64,000 bases of DNA from Alphaproteobacteria bacterium (GTDB lineage Bacteria; Pseudomonadota; Alphaproteobacteria; UBA6615): positions 1 through 64,000 of the forward strand of contig PBWR01000010.1 of NCBI GenBank assembly GCA_002727315.1. The letters run 5' to 3'. The notes beneath the pieces are model-generated. The model saw nothing but the letters and a program-made list of their open reading frames with translations. It ran no database searches and had not been told where the DNA came from. Positions 17,775 through 27,400 of this stretch are shown piece after piece. Numbering within the stretch: position 1 is the first letter of the stretch; each line of letters begins with the position of its first letter. The position numbers and the translations under genes are program-made.

Positions 17775-18626
17775 ATGCGTTTCGAAGGCACCAAGTCCTA
17801 TGTGGCGACCGATGACCTGCAGATCGCGGTCAATGCCGCGATCACGCTTGAGCGGCCGCTTCTGGTGAAAGGAGAGCCGGGGACCGGCAAGACGGTCCTG
17901 GCCCACGAGATCGCCGAGGCGCTGGGCACACCCCTGATCGAGTGGCACGTCAAGTCGACCACCAAGGCCCAGCACGGCCTTTATGAGTACGATGCCGTGG
18001 CCCGCCTACGCGATGGCCAGCTGGGCGACGAACGGGTCCAGGACATCTCCAACTATATTGTCCAGGGCAAGCTTTGGGAGGCGTTTGAGAGTGATGCGCG
18101 CCCGGTGTTGCTGATCGACGAGATCGACAAGGCGGATATCGAGTTTCCCAACGATCTTTTGCTCGAGCTCGACCGGATGGAGTTCCACGTCTACGAGACC
18201 AAGGAGACCGTCGTCGCGCGCCATCGGCCGATCGTGATCATCACGTCGAACAACGAGAAGGAGTTGCCCGACGCGTTCCTGCGCCGCTGCTTCTTCCACT
18301 ACATCGCGTTTCCCGATGCGGGCACGATGACGCAGATCGTCGATGTGCATCATCCCGAGATCAAGAAGCGGCTGCTGCGCGAGGCGCTGACCGCGTTTTA
18401 TGATTTGCGTGAGGTGCCGGGTCTGAAGAAGAAGCCGTCGACGTCGGAGCTGCTGGATTGGCTCAAGCTTCTGGTTGCCGAGGACATCGAGCCCGAGGAA
18501 TTGCGCACCAACGATCCGGCAAAGCTCATTCCGCCGCTCTATGGCGCGCTCCTGAAGTCGGAGCAGGATGTGCAGCTGTTCGAACGGCTTGCCTTCCTCA
18601 ACCGCCGCGAACGCTCGGGCGGATAG
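17775..18626 (+). CDS. MoxR-type AAA+ ATPase
   Basis: A 283-residue AAA+ protein with Walker A VKGEPGTGKTVLAHE (residues ~33-47), Walker B RPVLLIDEIDKAD, sensor 1 IITSNNEKELPDAFLRRC with its arginine finger region, and a C-terminal lid. MoxR ATPases act as chaperones that insert metal or mature partner enzymes, nearly always with a VWA-domain protein. The VWA gene follows 7 bp later, so the two are almost certainly one functional pair. They begin 42 bp after alaS. The client is not shown by the neighbourhood. Confidence 0.93.
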   Translation: MRFEGTKSYVATDDLQIAVNAAITLERPLLVKGEPGTGKTVLAHEIAEALGTPLIEWHVKSTTKAQHGLYEYDAVARLRDGQLGDERVQDISNYIVQGKLWEAFESDARPVLLIDEIDKADIEFPNDLLLELDRMEFHVYETKETVVARHRPIVIITSNNEKELPDAFLRRCFFHYIAFPDAGTMTQIVDVHHPEIKKRLLREALTAFYDLREVPGLKKKPSTSELLDWLKLLVAEDIEPEELRTNDPAKLIPPLYGALLKSEQDVQLFERLAFLNRRERSGG

Positions 18627-18633
18627 GGCTCCC

Positions 18634-19818
18634 ATGTTCACGGACTTTTTCCTGACGCTGCGTAAGGCGGAAGTCCCGGTGTCGCTGCGCGAGTATCTGG
18701 ACCTGCTGTCGGCGATGGACCAGGGCCTGGCGGAGTACAGGGTCGAGGAATTCTACTACTTGTCACGCGCGGTCCTGGTGAAGGACGAGCGCCACATCGA
18801 CAAGTTCGACCAGGTCTTCGGGCATGTGTTCCGGGGGCTCGAGCCGCCGGAGTTCGACGATGAAGAGTATGAAATTCCCGAGGAGTGGTTGCAGAAGCTC
18901 GGCGAACTGGAGCTGACGGACGAGGAAAAGGCCCAGATCGAGGCTATGGGCGGCTGGGAAAAGCTCATGGACACACTGCGCGAACGCCTGGAGGAACAAA
19001 ACGGCCGGCACCAGGGGGGCAAGAAGTGGATCGGCACCCAGGGCACGTCACCCTATGGCGCCCAGGGTTACAACCCCGAGGGTGTGCGGATCGGCCAGGA
19101 GGGCAATCGCAACAATTCTGCCGTCAAGGTCTGGGACCGCCGGGAGTTCAAGGATCTGGACGGCGATGTCGAGATCGGCACCCGCAACATCAAGGTGGCG
19201 CTGCGCCGATTGCGCCGGTTCGCGCGCGAGGGCGCGGCCGACGAGCTCGATCTCGACGCCACGATCAATTCGACCGCACGCAATGGCGGCTGGCTGGATA
19301 TCAAGATGGTGCCGGAGCGCCACAATGCCGTGAAGGTGTTGTTGCTGTTCGATGTGGGCGGCTCGATGGATCCTCATATTCGCATGTGCGAGGAACTGTT
19401 CTCGGCCGCCCGGACCGAGTTCAAGAATCTCGAGTATTTCTACTTCCACAACTGTGTCTACGAATCCCTGTGGCGCGAGAACCGACGCCGGCGGGCCGGC
19501 GGCACCCCGACCTGGGATGTGCTGCACACCTATCCCGCCGACTACAAGCTGATCCTTGTCGGCGATGCGACCATGAGCCCTTATGAGATTTCCCACCCCG
19601 GCGGCAGCGTCGAGCACTGGAACGAGGAGGCGGGGGAAACCTGGCTCCGCCGGTTAGTGCGCACCTATCCGCAGGTGGCCTGGCTCAATCCCATGCCCCA
19701 GGAGCGTTGGCGCTACTTCCCGACGATCGGAATGGTCAGCGAGATCCTGGACGGGCGGATGTATCCGCTGACCGTCGAGGGTCTGGACGACGCCATGCGT
19801 GGTCTCAGCAGAAAATAG
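18634..19818 (+). CDS. VWA-domain protein (CoxE-like partner of MoxR ATPase)
   Basis: A 394-residue protein with a long helical, charged N-terminal half and a C-terminal von Willebrand A domain. The MIDAS motif is LLLFDVGGSMDPHIR (D-x-G-x-S type), with further metal-site residues around YYFHNCVY-like strand FYFHNCVYESLW and LVGDATMSPYE. Such proteins are obligate partners of MoxR ATPases. The ATG at 18634 follows the MoxR stop by 7 bp, showing tight coupling. The linker contains many K/R and E residues and a Gly-rich GTQGTSPYGAQGYN stretch. Molecular target unknown. Confidence 0.9.
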   Translation: MFTDFFLTLRKAEVPVSLREYLDLLSAMDQGLAEYRVEEFYYLSRAVLVKDERHIDKFDQVFGHVFRGLEPPEFDDEEYEIPEEWLQKLGELELTDEEKAQIEAMGGWEKLMDTLRERLEEQNGRHQGGKKWIGTQGTSPYGAQGYNPEGVRIGQEGNRNNSAVKVWDRREFKDLDGDVEIGTRNIKVALRRLRRFAREGAADELDLDATINSTARNGGWLDIKMVPERHNAVKVLLLFDVGGSMDPHIRMCEELFSAARTEFKNLEYFYFHNCVYESLWRENRRRRAGGTPTWDVLHTYPADYKLILVGDATMSPYEISHPGGSVEHWNEEAGETWLRRLVRTYPQVAWLNPMPQERWRYFPTIGMVSEILDGRMYPLTVEGLDDAMRGLSRK

Positions 19819-19847
19819 TCAACTGAAACAATATTTTGACATTTTTC

Positions 19848-19873
19848 GGAATGAATCTGCCGGGTGCAGTGTT
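19848..19873 (+). promoter_or_regulatory. Possible ECF-type promoter
   Basis: GGAAT (19848-19852) and GTT (19871-19873), 18 bp apart, resemble an ECF sigma promoter and precede the MXKDX gene. A TTGACA also occurs at 19836-19841 without a good -10. The presence of an ECF sigma relic just downstream is the main reason to consider it. Confidence 0.3.
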
Positions 19874-19928
19874 TATATCCATACAAGTACCCACTGTGTT
19901 CACCACCTACCCACTAGGAGACTGAACA

Positions 19929-20105
19929 ATGTCTATTACCCGTATCCTCGCCGCCGCTGGTATCGCCACCATCGCCCTCACCGGTGCGGCCATCGCCCAG
20001 ATCAACCTCAGCGTCCAGAGTGGTGTTGAAGCCGCCAAAGATGCAATGGCCAAGGATGCCATGGCGAAAGACGACGCCATGAAGAAGGACGCGATGAAGA
20101 AGTAA
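19929..20105 (+). CDS. Small exported MXKDX-repeat protein
   Basis: A 58-residue protein starting MSITRILAAAGIATIALTGA, a signal peptide likely cleaved after AIAQ. The mature part is short and ends in pentapeptide-like repeats AMAKDAMAKDDAMKKDAMKK, the signature of the pentapeptide MXKDX repeat family. Such proteins are found next to ECF sigma and anti-sigma genes, as here; their role is not established. The ribosome site AGGAG lies about 8 bp before the ATG. Its sigma partner downstream is dead, so this gene may be an orphaned target. Confidence 0.75.
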   Translation: MSITRILAAAGIATIALTGAAIAQINLSVQSGVEAAKDAMAKDAMAKDDAMKKDAMKK

Positions 20106-20142
20106 GCACGCGTTCGAACAGGTCCCTTCGCGCCGGTCTCCG

Positions 20143-20563
20143 GTGAGCACAGAATCCAAACGCCAGTTGGTGACCACGGAACTTCCGCGGCTCCGGCGGT
20201 ACGCGATCGCGTCGAGGCGGACTACCTCGTCAATGACGTCGTCGTCCGGGCGTTGGACAAGCTCCACCTCTGGCGCGAAGGAACCAACATGCGGACCTGG
20301 TTATTCACGATCATGCACAACATGCACGCCAACGAGATGCGCCGACGCAGCCGGATGCTTGATTCCGTGCCCCTCGACGCGGCGCCGCCGCGCGCGGAGC
20401 CGGCCGGGCAGGATGCGGCTGTGGAATGGTCGGAACTTTCCGAGGCGCTCTCCAGCCTGTCGGTCCTGCGCAGGTAGGTGGGGCTGGAAGGCATGACCTG
20501 TGCGGAGGCGGCGGAGGTGATCGATGTCCCGGTGGGGACCGTCATGTCACGCCTGTCGCGGGC
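20143..20563 (+). pseudogene. ECF sigma-70 factor, degraded
   Basis: Recognisable pieces in order: RRQLVTTELPRLRRYA-like start from GTG 20143; then, in another frame, VEADYLVNDVVVRALDKLHL and WREGTNMRTWLFTIMHNMHA (sigma region 2); then a TAG at 20475-20477; then VGLEGMTCAEAAEVIDVPVG and TVMSRLSRA (region 4). About six residues (normally ALTGDR-like) are missing at the frameshift near 20205 and several more around the stop. Right after SRLSRA the sequence passes into anti-sigma coding sequence in a different frame. It cannot encode a working sigma factor. Confidence 0.8.
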
Positions 20564-21025
20564 GCCCAGATTGCGGCGGCCCCGCCGATCGACACCCAGG
20601 TTCTGATGCAACGGACCTCGATGGCACTCGTGGTCAGCCACAGGGACGAGCTGCGGACCCCGGCGTCGGGCGGTCCGGCCGCGATGGCGGACTATCTTGC
20701 GGACCGGATGGGCAAGCCCCTCCGTGTGCCGAGCCTCGATTCTTTCGGTTTCCAGATGGTCGGCGGCCGCGTGCTGCCCGATACCGGCGGCCCGGCGGTG
20801 CAGTTTGTCTTCACCGATCCGGAGGGACACAAGGTCTCGCTGTATGTTTGCAGCGAACAGGCCAACGGGGTCGATATCACCTATGCCCTGGAGGACGATC
20901 TTTCGATGTTCTACTGGAACGATGCGGAACGGTCCTATGCCCTGGTGACCCGCGTCGATGACGAGAAGGGGCGTGAGGCATTGTTGACGGCTGCGAAGGC
21001 TGTGCACCGGCAGCTCAGCCGGTAG
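20560..21025 (+). pseudogene. Anti-sigma factor, C-terminal fragment
   Basis: The frame ending at 21025 encodes about 150 residues typical of the periplasmic half of anti-ECF-sigma factors: MADYLADRMGKPLRVPSLDS, FGFQMVGGRVLPDTGGPAVQ and FVFTDPEGHKVSLYV. The N-terminal zinc-type sigma-binding domain and the membrane helix are missing; the fragment joins directly to the sigma region-4 relic. Without the cytosolic domain it could not hold a sigma factor. A start at ATG 20606 would be possible, but the product would be untargeted. Confidence 0.75.
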
Positions 21026-21071
21026 ATCTACCCCGCCCCGCGCGGATCCAGCGCCAGACCTGTCTTCGACC

Positions 21072-21098
21072 AAAACCCGGTGATATTCGCGGGTTTTT
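21072..21098 (+). terminator. Intrinsic terminator after the anti-sigma relic
   Basis: AAAACCCG (21072-21079) pairs with CGGGTTTTT (21090-21098) across a ten-base loop, leaving a T-rich 3' side. It lies 46 bp after the relic stop and would insulate the next gene. Confidence 0.55.
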
Positions 21099-21255
21099 CA
21101 ACAATTCATGGTGTCTTCGGCCGGCCAGCCTCTTTACAGAAAGGGGCATTCGCAGCATACAGAGCCCCTGCAATCCACCTGCGCCGGTGCAGCTTGCCGC
21201 GTTCGCGGCCGGCCCGGCTTCCAACGACGTACCAACGCGAGAAAAAGAGGCGAAA

Positions 21256-22626
21256 ATGATCGATCTCATGTCCATTGCACGAACCGAGGCCGACGGCGGC
21301 GATCTGTTCGGAACCCTGCAGGGGCTTTATGAGCCGACCGATATTCGACCCGAAGGATATCCCGATGCCATTGTCTGGCAGGGCGGCAATTTCGACGGTG
21401 ATGTGAACCCGGTCGGACATTCGCTCACCGACGCCTACGCGTTGCTCGGCACCGTTGCCGCCATCGATATTCTGGGGCTGCCCTTCTATGCGGTGCCGAT
21501 GTGGTCGCAGTACCGCCACGATACCAAGCTCGAGGCCCTGTCCTGGTTCGGCAACCTGCCATGCACCTCGATCAAATGGTCGACCGCCGGCGATGCCTAT
21601 GTGAATGACAGCGACGGCAGTCACGTCGTGGTCATGGGCAAGTCGGGCAACGCTCCGCTGCGGACCCAGGCCGGCGTCTATTGCAATGTGCGCCCCTATG
21701 GGCCGATCACGGTTGTTCGCTGCATGCCATGTCTGCCCTATTCGCAGAACCGCCCACTATTCAATGTGGACCCCGAGACCGGCCTTGTGCACTCGGAAAT
21801 GAACTCGCCGGGTATCCAGATGGCCTATGCGAACCGGCTGTTCCTGCGCATGGTCCACGAAAGCGGCAAGCTCGGCCGCGTTGCCATGAAGCCGACCCAG
21901 GCCATGGAAGACGGGATCAATGCTGGGCTCCACGCCTGGCTTCTCCAGGGCACCAAGTTCGAGGTCGGCCGCAAATACGCCGTGGACCCGTTCGAGGAGC
22001 ACCGTGAGAATATCGAGCGGATCATCGCACTGCTGCCGGACGACTTTAAAGACGGTATGGAAGATTGGGGTGGTCGGATCGAACAGCATATCGCCGACAC
22101 CAACTACGGCCTGCTGCTGTGGGACCTGATCGAGCAGCGCGATTGCATTGTGCTTGCTACCGATCTCGATGGAGACCGTCTGACAGATCTGCTGGCTGAT
22201 GTCTCGGATCCATTGCGTGCTTACAGTAAGCGGGTGGCTGACCAGCTTGGCCAGGACGTCGACACGGGCGTGTTGTGGAACGAGATGGGCTACACCACTG
22301 GCAACGGCCGCGACATGACCTCGGTGATGCACCGGATGGCCGGCCCGCCGATCCACGAGCAGACCCTGGGGTCCGCCGACGCGATGCTTCTGCGCCTGCT
22401 CGATGGCGATGAATGGGTCGGTGGTACCAAGCAACCCTATGATCCGCGGATTCATTTCGTGCTCATCCGGGATGCTTATATCGATGCCAATCCGGGCAAC
22501 GGCAAGCTAAAGTCCTGGCTGGACGATGTGCTCGCGAAGTTCGATGAGGTCTATGCCGGCGACCGTCCGGGCTTCCTTGACGGTTATGCGAAGCTCAAGG
22601 AGGCGATCATGCCCTGGGGCGCCTAG
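21256..22626 (+). CDS. Unrecognised 456-residue cytoplasmic protein
   Basis: I do not recognise this family. The frame is intact, has the codon bias of its neighbours, and ATG 21256 follows AAAGAGGCGAAA, a fair ribosome site. No signal peptide, membrane segment, Walker motif or iron-sulfur motif is visible. Notable stretches are YPDAIVWQGGNFDGDVNPVG, a CMPCLPYSQNRP segment with a CxxC-like CMPC, a acidic middle with EEHRENIERIIALLPDDF, and the end KLKEAIMPWGA. It is rich in aromatic and acidic residues and looks like a soluble enzyme. It stands alone, between an eroded sigma locus with a terminator and a convergent LOG gene, so context gives no role. Confidence 0.7.
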   Translation: MIDLMSIARTEADGGDLFGTLQGLYEPTDIRPEGYPDAIVWQGGNFDGDVNPVGHSLTDAYALLGTVAAIDILGLPFYAVPMWSQYRHDTKLEALSWFGNLPCTSIKWSTAGDAYVNDSDGSHVVVMGKSGNAPLRTQAGVYCNVRPYGPITVVRCMPCLPYSQNRPLFNVDPETGLVHSEMNSPGIQMAYANRLFLRMVHESGKLGRVAMKPTQAMEDGINAGLHAWLLQGTKFEVGRKYAVDPFEEHRENIERIIALLPDDFKDGMEDWGGRIEQHIADTNYGLLLWDLIEQRDCIVLATDLDGDRLTDLLADVSDPLRAYSKRVADQLGQDVDTGVLWNEMGYTTGNGRDMTSVMHRMAGPPIHEQTLGSADAMLLRLLDGDEWVGGTKQPYDPRIHFVLIRDAYIDANPGNGKLKSWLDDVLAKFDEVYAGDRPGFLDGYAKLKEAIMPWGA

Positions 22627-22660
22627 GCACTTTTCGGGCGCGGCTAGAAGCGCCCGGTTC

Positions 22661-23236
22661 TTAGGGGGTCAGCCCCGTCGCGCGCGCGGCGAGCTTGTCG
22701 AGCGCGTCGGTCGCATTGTCGACGAAGGCGGCGATATTTGCATTCTCCGTGCGGGCGTATCCAGCCTCAACGGCTGTGTCGAGCACGTCCCGGAGGCTGT
22801 CCCAGTATCCGTCCGGATTGACCACGGCGATAGGCTTGTCGTGCAGCCCGAGCTGAAACCAGGTCACAACTTCGAAGAGTTCCTCCAGCGTGCCCAGGCC
22901 GCCGGGCAGCACAATGAAACCGTCGGACAGTTCGGCCATGCGCGCCTTGCGTTCGTGCATGCTGGTCACCACCTCGAGTGACGTCACGCCCTTATGTCCG
23001 TGTTCGCGTTGCATCAGGAAGTCGGGAATCACCCCGGTGACTTTGCCACCGGCTAACAGGACGGCGTCGGCGACAGCACCCATCACACCCGCGCGGCCAC
23101 CCCCATAGACCAGGGCAAGCCCGCGGTCTGCCATCAACCGGCCAAGCTCGGCCGCAAGCTCCCTGTGCGCGGCCGGGCCGCTTTCCGAAGAGCCGCAATA
23201 AACGCAGATGCTGGCGAGTTGATTGTTGTTGGTCAC
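22661..23236 (-). CDS. LOG-family protein (nucleotide phosphoribohydrolase-like)
   Basis: A 191-residue protein with the LOG signatures PGGLGTLEELFEV and GGGRAGVMGAVADA, plus ICVYCGSSESG at the start. In plants and several bacteria these enzymes release ribose 5-phosphate from cytokinin nucleotide or AMP; older annotations call them lysine decarboxylase, which is wrong. The start is GTG at 23234-23236, giving VTNNNQLASICVYCG; upstream residues in the frame do not match the family. It diverges from the LysM gene across 86 bp and is convergent with the orphan gene. Confidence 0.88.
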   Translation of the reverse strand: MTNNNQLASICVYCGSSESGPAAHRELAAELGRLMADRGLALVYGGGRAGVMGAVADAVLLAGGKVTGVIPDFLMQREHGHKGVTSLEVVTSMHERKARMAELSDGFIVLPGGLGTLEELFEVVTWFQLGLHDKPIAVVNPDGYWDSLRDVLDTAVEAGYARTENANIAAFVDNATDALDKLAARATGLTP

Positions 23237-23322
23237 TGTCGGATCCCGTTCTGGTGTCGATTGCGTTGCGTTTGGCGCCGTAATACGTTGTTCGTATAGC
23301 AGGAACATACAGGATTGGTCTC

Positions 23323-24381
23323 TTGAGCCGCTCCCTTCTCTACGGTGGACTTGGTGTGCTGGCGCTGGCTGTTGTGGTTGGTGCAGTGCTGTTCTTCCAG
23401 CTGCCGGAACCCGGTGCGCCGATTGAAGCAAGCACGGAATCGGCGGCCGAACCGCAGGATAGCGGGTCTGTTGGCGATCAGGCGCTGCAGCCGATGACGC
23501 CGGATTTCGACATTGTTCGTGTCGACAAGGACGGCAACGTCGTTATCGCCGGGCGGGCCTCGCCCGGGTGCATGATTATCGTGCGCGATAGAGATGTCGA
23601 GGTTGGCCGCACCATCGTCGACCGATCGGGTGAATGGGTCCTGGTGCCGGAGGAAGCGCTGAGTCCGGGCGAGCACGAGTTGACGCTTCTAGCGGAGTGC
23701 GAGGGCGGTGAAACGCTGATCGCCGACCGGGTCGTGGCGCTAGTGGTCCCCGAAAGCGATGGCCGCATACCGGTTGCGGTTGCTGTGCCGAGTGAAGGCG
23801 AGCGCGGTGAAACGCCGATGGCCGACCGGGTCGTGGCGCTAGTGGTCCCCGAAAGCGATGGCCGCATACCGGTTGCGGTTGCTGTGCCGCGCGAAGGCGA
23901 GGGTGCAACTCAGGTGTTGCAGCGTCCGGACGAGGGACCGCGTGCGGTCGACACCATCGACTATGATGAGAGCGGAAACACGACATTGTCTGGCATGGCG
24001 GCACCGAACAGCACCGTGCGGATCTATCTCGACAACAAGCTAGCCGGAACGGCGACGGTGGACGCATCGGGCGGCTGGACATTGACCCTGAAGGATCCCG
24101 TGCCGCTGGGCACCTATACGCTGCGGATCGACGAAGTGGCACCGGATGGCAAGGTGGTTGCGCGCTCGGAAATACCGTTCGTGCGCGGCGAGCCATTGGG
24201 TGATCTGCCGCCGGGCCGGATCGCGATTATCCAGCCGGGCGACCATCTCTGGAAACTAGCGCGCAGGCGGTATGGCTCGGGGGTGCAGTACACCCTGATC
24301 TACGAAGCGAACAAGGACCAGGTGCGCGATCCGGATCTGATCTATCCGGGCCAGATCTTCACGCTTCCCAACGTTAACTAG
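23323..24381 (+). CDS. Membrane-anchored LysM domain protein
   Basis: A 352-residue protein: a single N-terminal membrane anchor (LGVLALAVVVGAVLFFQL, residues ~10-27), two Ig-like or adhesin-type modules (DFDIVRVDKDGNVVIAGRAS and IDYDESGNTTLSGMAAPNST, both with GxA/S...D.sG.W layout), and a C-terminal LysM domain (GDHLWKLARRRYGSG ... DLIYPGQIFTLP) that binds peptidoglycan. Between the modules a 33-residue unit is duplicated. The start is TTG 23323, behind AGGA. Likely a periplasmic cell-wall-binding protein; this architecture is common in alphaproteobacteria, with no established role. Confidence 0.85.
   Translation: MSRSLLYGGLGVLALAVVVGAVLFFQLPEPGAPIEASTESAAEPQDSGSVGDQALQPMTPDFDIVRVDKDGNVVIAGRASPGCMIIVRDRDVEVGRTIVDRSGEWVLVPEEALSPGEHELTLLAECEGGETLIADRVVALVVPESDGRIPVAVAVPSEGERGETPMADRVVALVVPESDGRIPVAVAVPREGEGATQVLQRPDEGPRAVDTIDYDESGNTTLSGMAAPNSTVRIYLDNKLAGTATVDASGGWTLTLKDPVPLGTYTLRIDEVAPDGKVVARSEIPFVRGEPLGDLPPGRIAIIQPGDHLWKLARRRYGSGVQYTLIYEANKDQVRDPDLIYPGQIFTLPNVN
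23705..23902 (+). repeat. Two tandem 99-bp units inside the LysM gene
   Basis: The units begin GCGGTGAAACGC at 23705 and 23804. They are nearly identical over 99 bp and encode ADRVVALVVPESDGRIPVAV and flanks, 33 residues each. The period is a multiple of three, so the frame is kept. Near identity at DNA level indicates a recent duplication. Confidence 0.9.
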
Positions 24382-24426
24382 ACCGGCCGCCGCGGCTTAT
24401 TCTGCCGGCGCACCGGCGGCTGGTGC

Positions 24427-27400
24427 CTACGGTCTACCTGTCCGCTTGGCCATACGCGCCGCGAAATTTTCCCGCAGCATCAGGGCGCTAGGCGTGATGA
24501 TCAACGTCAGGACCGTGGCGAATGTTAGGCCGGCGACGATGGCGGTCGCGAGCTGGACCCACCATTGGGTCGACGGTGCACCCAGATTGATTTCCCGGCT
24601 CATGAAGTCGATGTTGATCTGAAGCACCATCGGCAGGAGGCCCAGAACGGTAGTCACCGTGGTCAGAAGGACCGGCCGCAAACGTTGGGCCCCGGTTAGC
24701 AGGATCGCCTCGACCGGATCGGCGATCTGTTTTCGCAGTCGGTCATAGGTATCGATGAGAACGATATTGTTGTTCACCACGATCCCTGCCAGCGCGATCA
24801 CTCCGATGCCGCTCATCACGATGCTGAACGGTTGCCCGATGATCAGCAGGCCGAGCATCACGCCGACGGTCGACATGACAACGGCGGAGAGGATGAGGAA
24901 GGCCGAGTAGAAGCTGTTGAACTGGGTGACCAGGATGATCGCCATGAGGAACAGCGCCACGCCGAATGCCTTCTGCAGAAACGCCTGGGCTGCTTTCTGC
25001 TCTTCATCCTCTCCGCGGAACTCGACCTCCACACGGGGATCGATCTCGGCGGACGGCAGCCAAGCGCGAATCTGGCGAACCATATCGTCGGCCAGGACAC
25101 CCGGCAGAACGTCGGCGCGCACCGTCATCACCCGCACGGCATTGACACGTTTCAACTTTCCGGTGCGTGGTTTCGCGACCCGTTGGACGAAGTTGCTGAT
25201 CGGCACCAGGCCTTCCGGTGTCTGCACGCGGATTTCATCGAGCTGATCGATTGTCCGCCTGTCCGACGGATAGCGGGCGACGATGTCGATCTCGTCGTCG
25301 CTGTCGTCGGGGCGGTAGTCCGTGATCTTCATGCCGTTGGTGACGAATTTAACCGCATTGCCGACGACGGTCACGTCGGCGCCGAACTTGGCGGCCTCGG
25401 CGCGATCGACGGAGATTTCCCACTCGATCCCGGGCAGGGGACGGCTGTCTTCGATATCCTTCAAGCCTGCAAGGGAATCGAAGTAATCACGGACCTTCCC
25501 GACCTCCCGCTCGAGCAGGTTGGGGTTTCGCGAACTCAGTTGTACCTGGACGGGTTTGCCCAACGGCGGCCCGGCCTCTTCCTTGCGCGTTTCAACGAAG
25601 ATACCCGCCAGACCGTTCGACCGTTCAATGATGTCGGCGAGAATCACATCGGCAGGTCGCCGCACGTCCCAATCGGCAAACTCAACATTGATCGTGCCGA
25701 TGACGTCTTCAGCAACATCTTCCAGCCGCTGCTCGGGATTACCGGATAGGGAATAGACCGAATCGAACTCGCCGCGTTCGGCCTGCAGTTCGATGATCTG
25801 TTTTTCCACTTCCGCGACCAGCGACGACTTCTCCGAGATTGACAGGTTACCGCGCGCGTGGATCTGGACTGCGGCCTGCTCGGGCTCGACATTCGGGAAG
25901 AATTCAATGCCCTTGCCGAGTACGCCGTAAAGAACCCAGGACCCGATTAGGGTCGCAAATGCAATTCCAATAACAATGCCGGGACGCAGTAGAGCGGTTC
26001 GTAGGGCGCGGACATAGATGGCGCTCGGGCCTTTCAGCGCCGACAGATCCGCAGTCCCGGAATGGGAAGGTCCGGACAGGATCTGTGATGAGCCACTGTG
26101 CATCGGCGTGTTCAGGTTGCGCGTCGTGATGGCCGACAGTTTGCGGCCCAGCCAGATGCCACCGACAGCACCAGCGATTCCGAGAATGACGGTTGCTGCT
26201 GGTCGGACAAATCCCGGCCCGTTAGCCTCTCCGGTGATCAGCCCGGCTATAGCGCTGCCGACCCCGGTGCCGATCGCCACCCCGAGACCGGTCGCGACCA
26301 GGATGATGAAAATGCGCGAGGCGGTGGTGAAGTTCGCACCCAGAACAGGGACGAACAACAGGGCCATCGCCAGGGATGCGGTCAGCGTAGCCACCAGCGT
26401 GATCGGCAGGAACTTCATGAATTCGCCCACGATACCGGGCCAGAACAGCAATGGTGCAAAGGCGGCCAGGGTCGTTGCCGTCGAGGTGATGATCGGCCAG
26501 GCCATACGCTTTGCGGCGAGTGCATAGGCGTGCTGGGGAGATTCGCCTTCCCGCAGCTTCCGGTCGGCATACTCCGTCACCACGATAGCGCCGTCCACGA
26601 GCATGCCGACGGCAAGGATGAGCGAGAACAGGACGACGATATTGACCGTCAATCCAAGCGCATTGATGACGAGAATGGCTGTCAGAAAGGAGCCGGGGAT
26701 GCCGATGGCGACCAGGATGCCCGAACGCAGTCCGAGCGCGCCAACCACGGCGATCATGACCAGAAGCACGGCGCTCAGGACGTTGTTCTGTAGATCGCTC
26801 AACATGGTGCGCACCTGCACCGATTTGTCCTGCGAGAAGTTGATCTGGACGTTTTCCGGCCAGGTCTCGCTTTCGGTGGCGACGACCTCGCGGACCTGCT
26901 CGATGGTCTCGATGATGTTCGAGCCGGTGCGCTTGGAGATCTCCAGCGACGCTGCACGCTGACCGTTGACCCGGGCGACGGTCTGGCGGTCGCGGAAGGC
27001 CCGGCGCACGGAAGTCAGATCACGGAAGGTGATCTTGGCGTTGTCATTGACCTTGACCGGCAGGTTCAGGATGTCTTCGGCACTCTCGATCAGGCCGGGA
27101 ACCTTGATCGCAAAACGGCCTTGTCCGGTATCGATGGCGCCCGCTGCAACTAGCCGGTTCGAGCGGGATAGGAGTTCCAGGAGTGCCGCGGGATCGACGC
27201 CATAACTTTCCAGCAGTTCCGGCGCGACAATGATCTCGACAAGCTCGTCCCGATCGCCACCGATCGTGGCTTCCAGCACCTCGGGAATGGCTTCCACCGC
27301 GTCCTGCAGGTCGCGCGCCAGGCGCATCAGGGTGCGTTCGGGTATATCGCCGGACAGGGTGACCACCAGAACCGGAAAGAGGCTAATATTGACCTCGTTA

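Noticed and set aside
20426-20560. N-terminal extension of the anti-sigma frame
   Set aside because: It is an out-of-frame reading of the sigma region-4 sequence, so it is not anti-sigma coding sequence.
23705-23902. CRISPR-like repeat
   Set aside because: The two units are contiguous, coding, 99 bp long and have no spacers.
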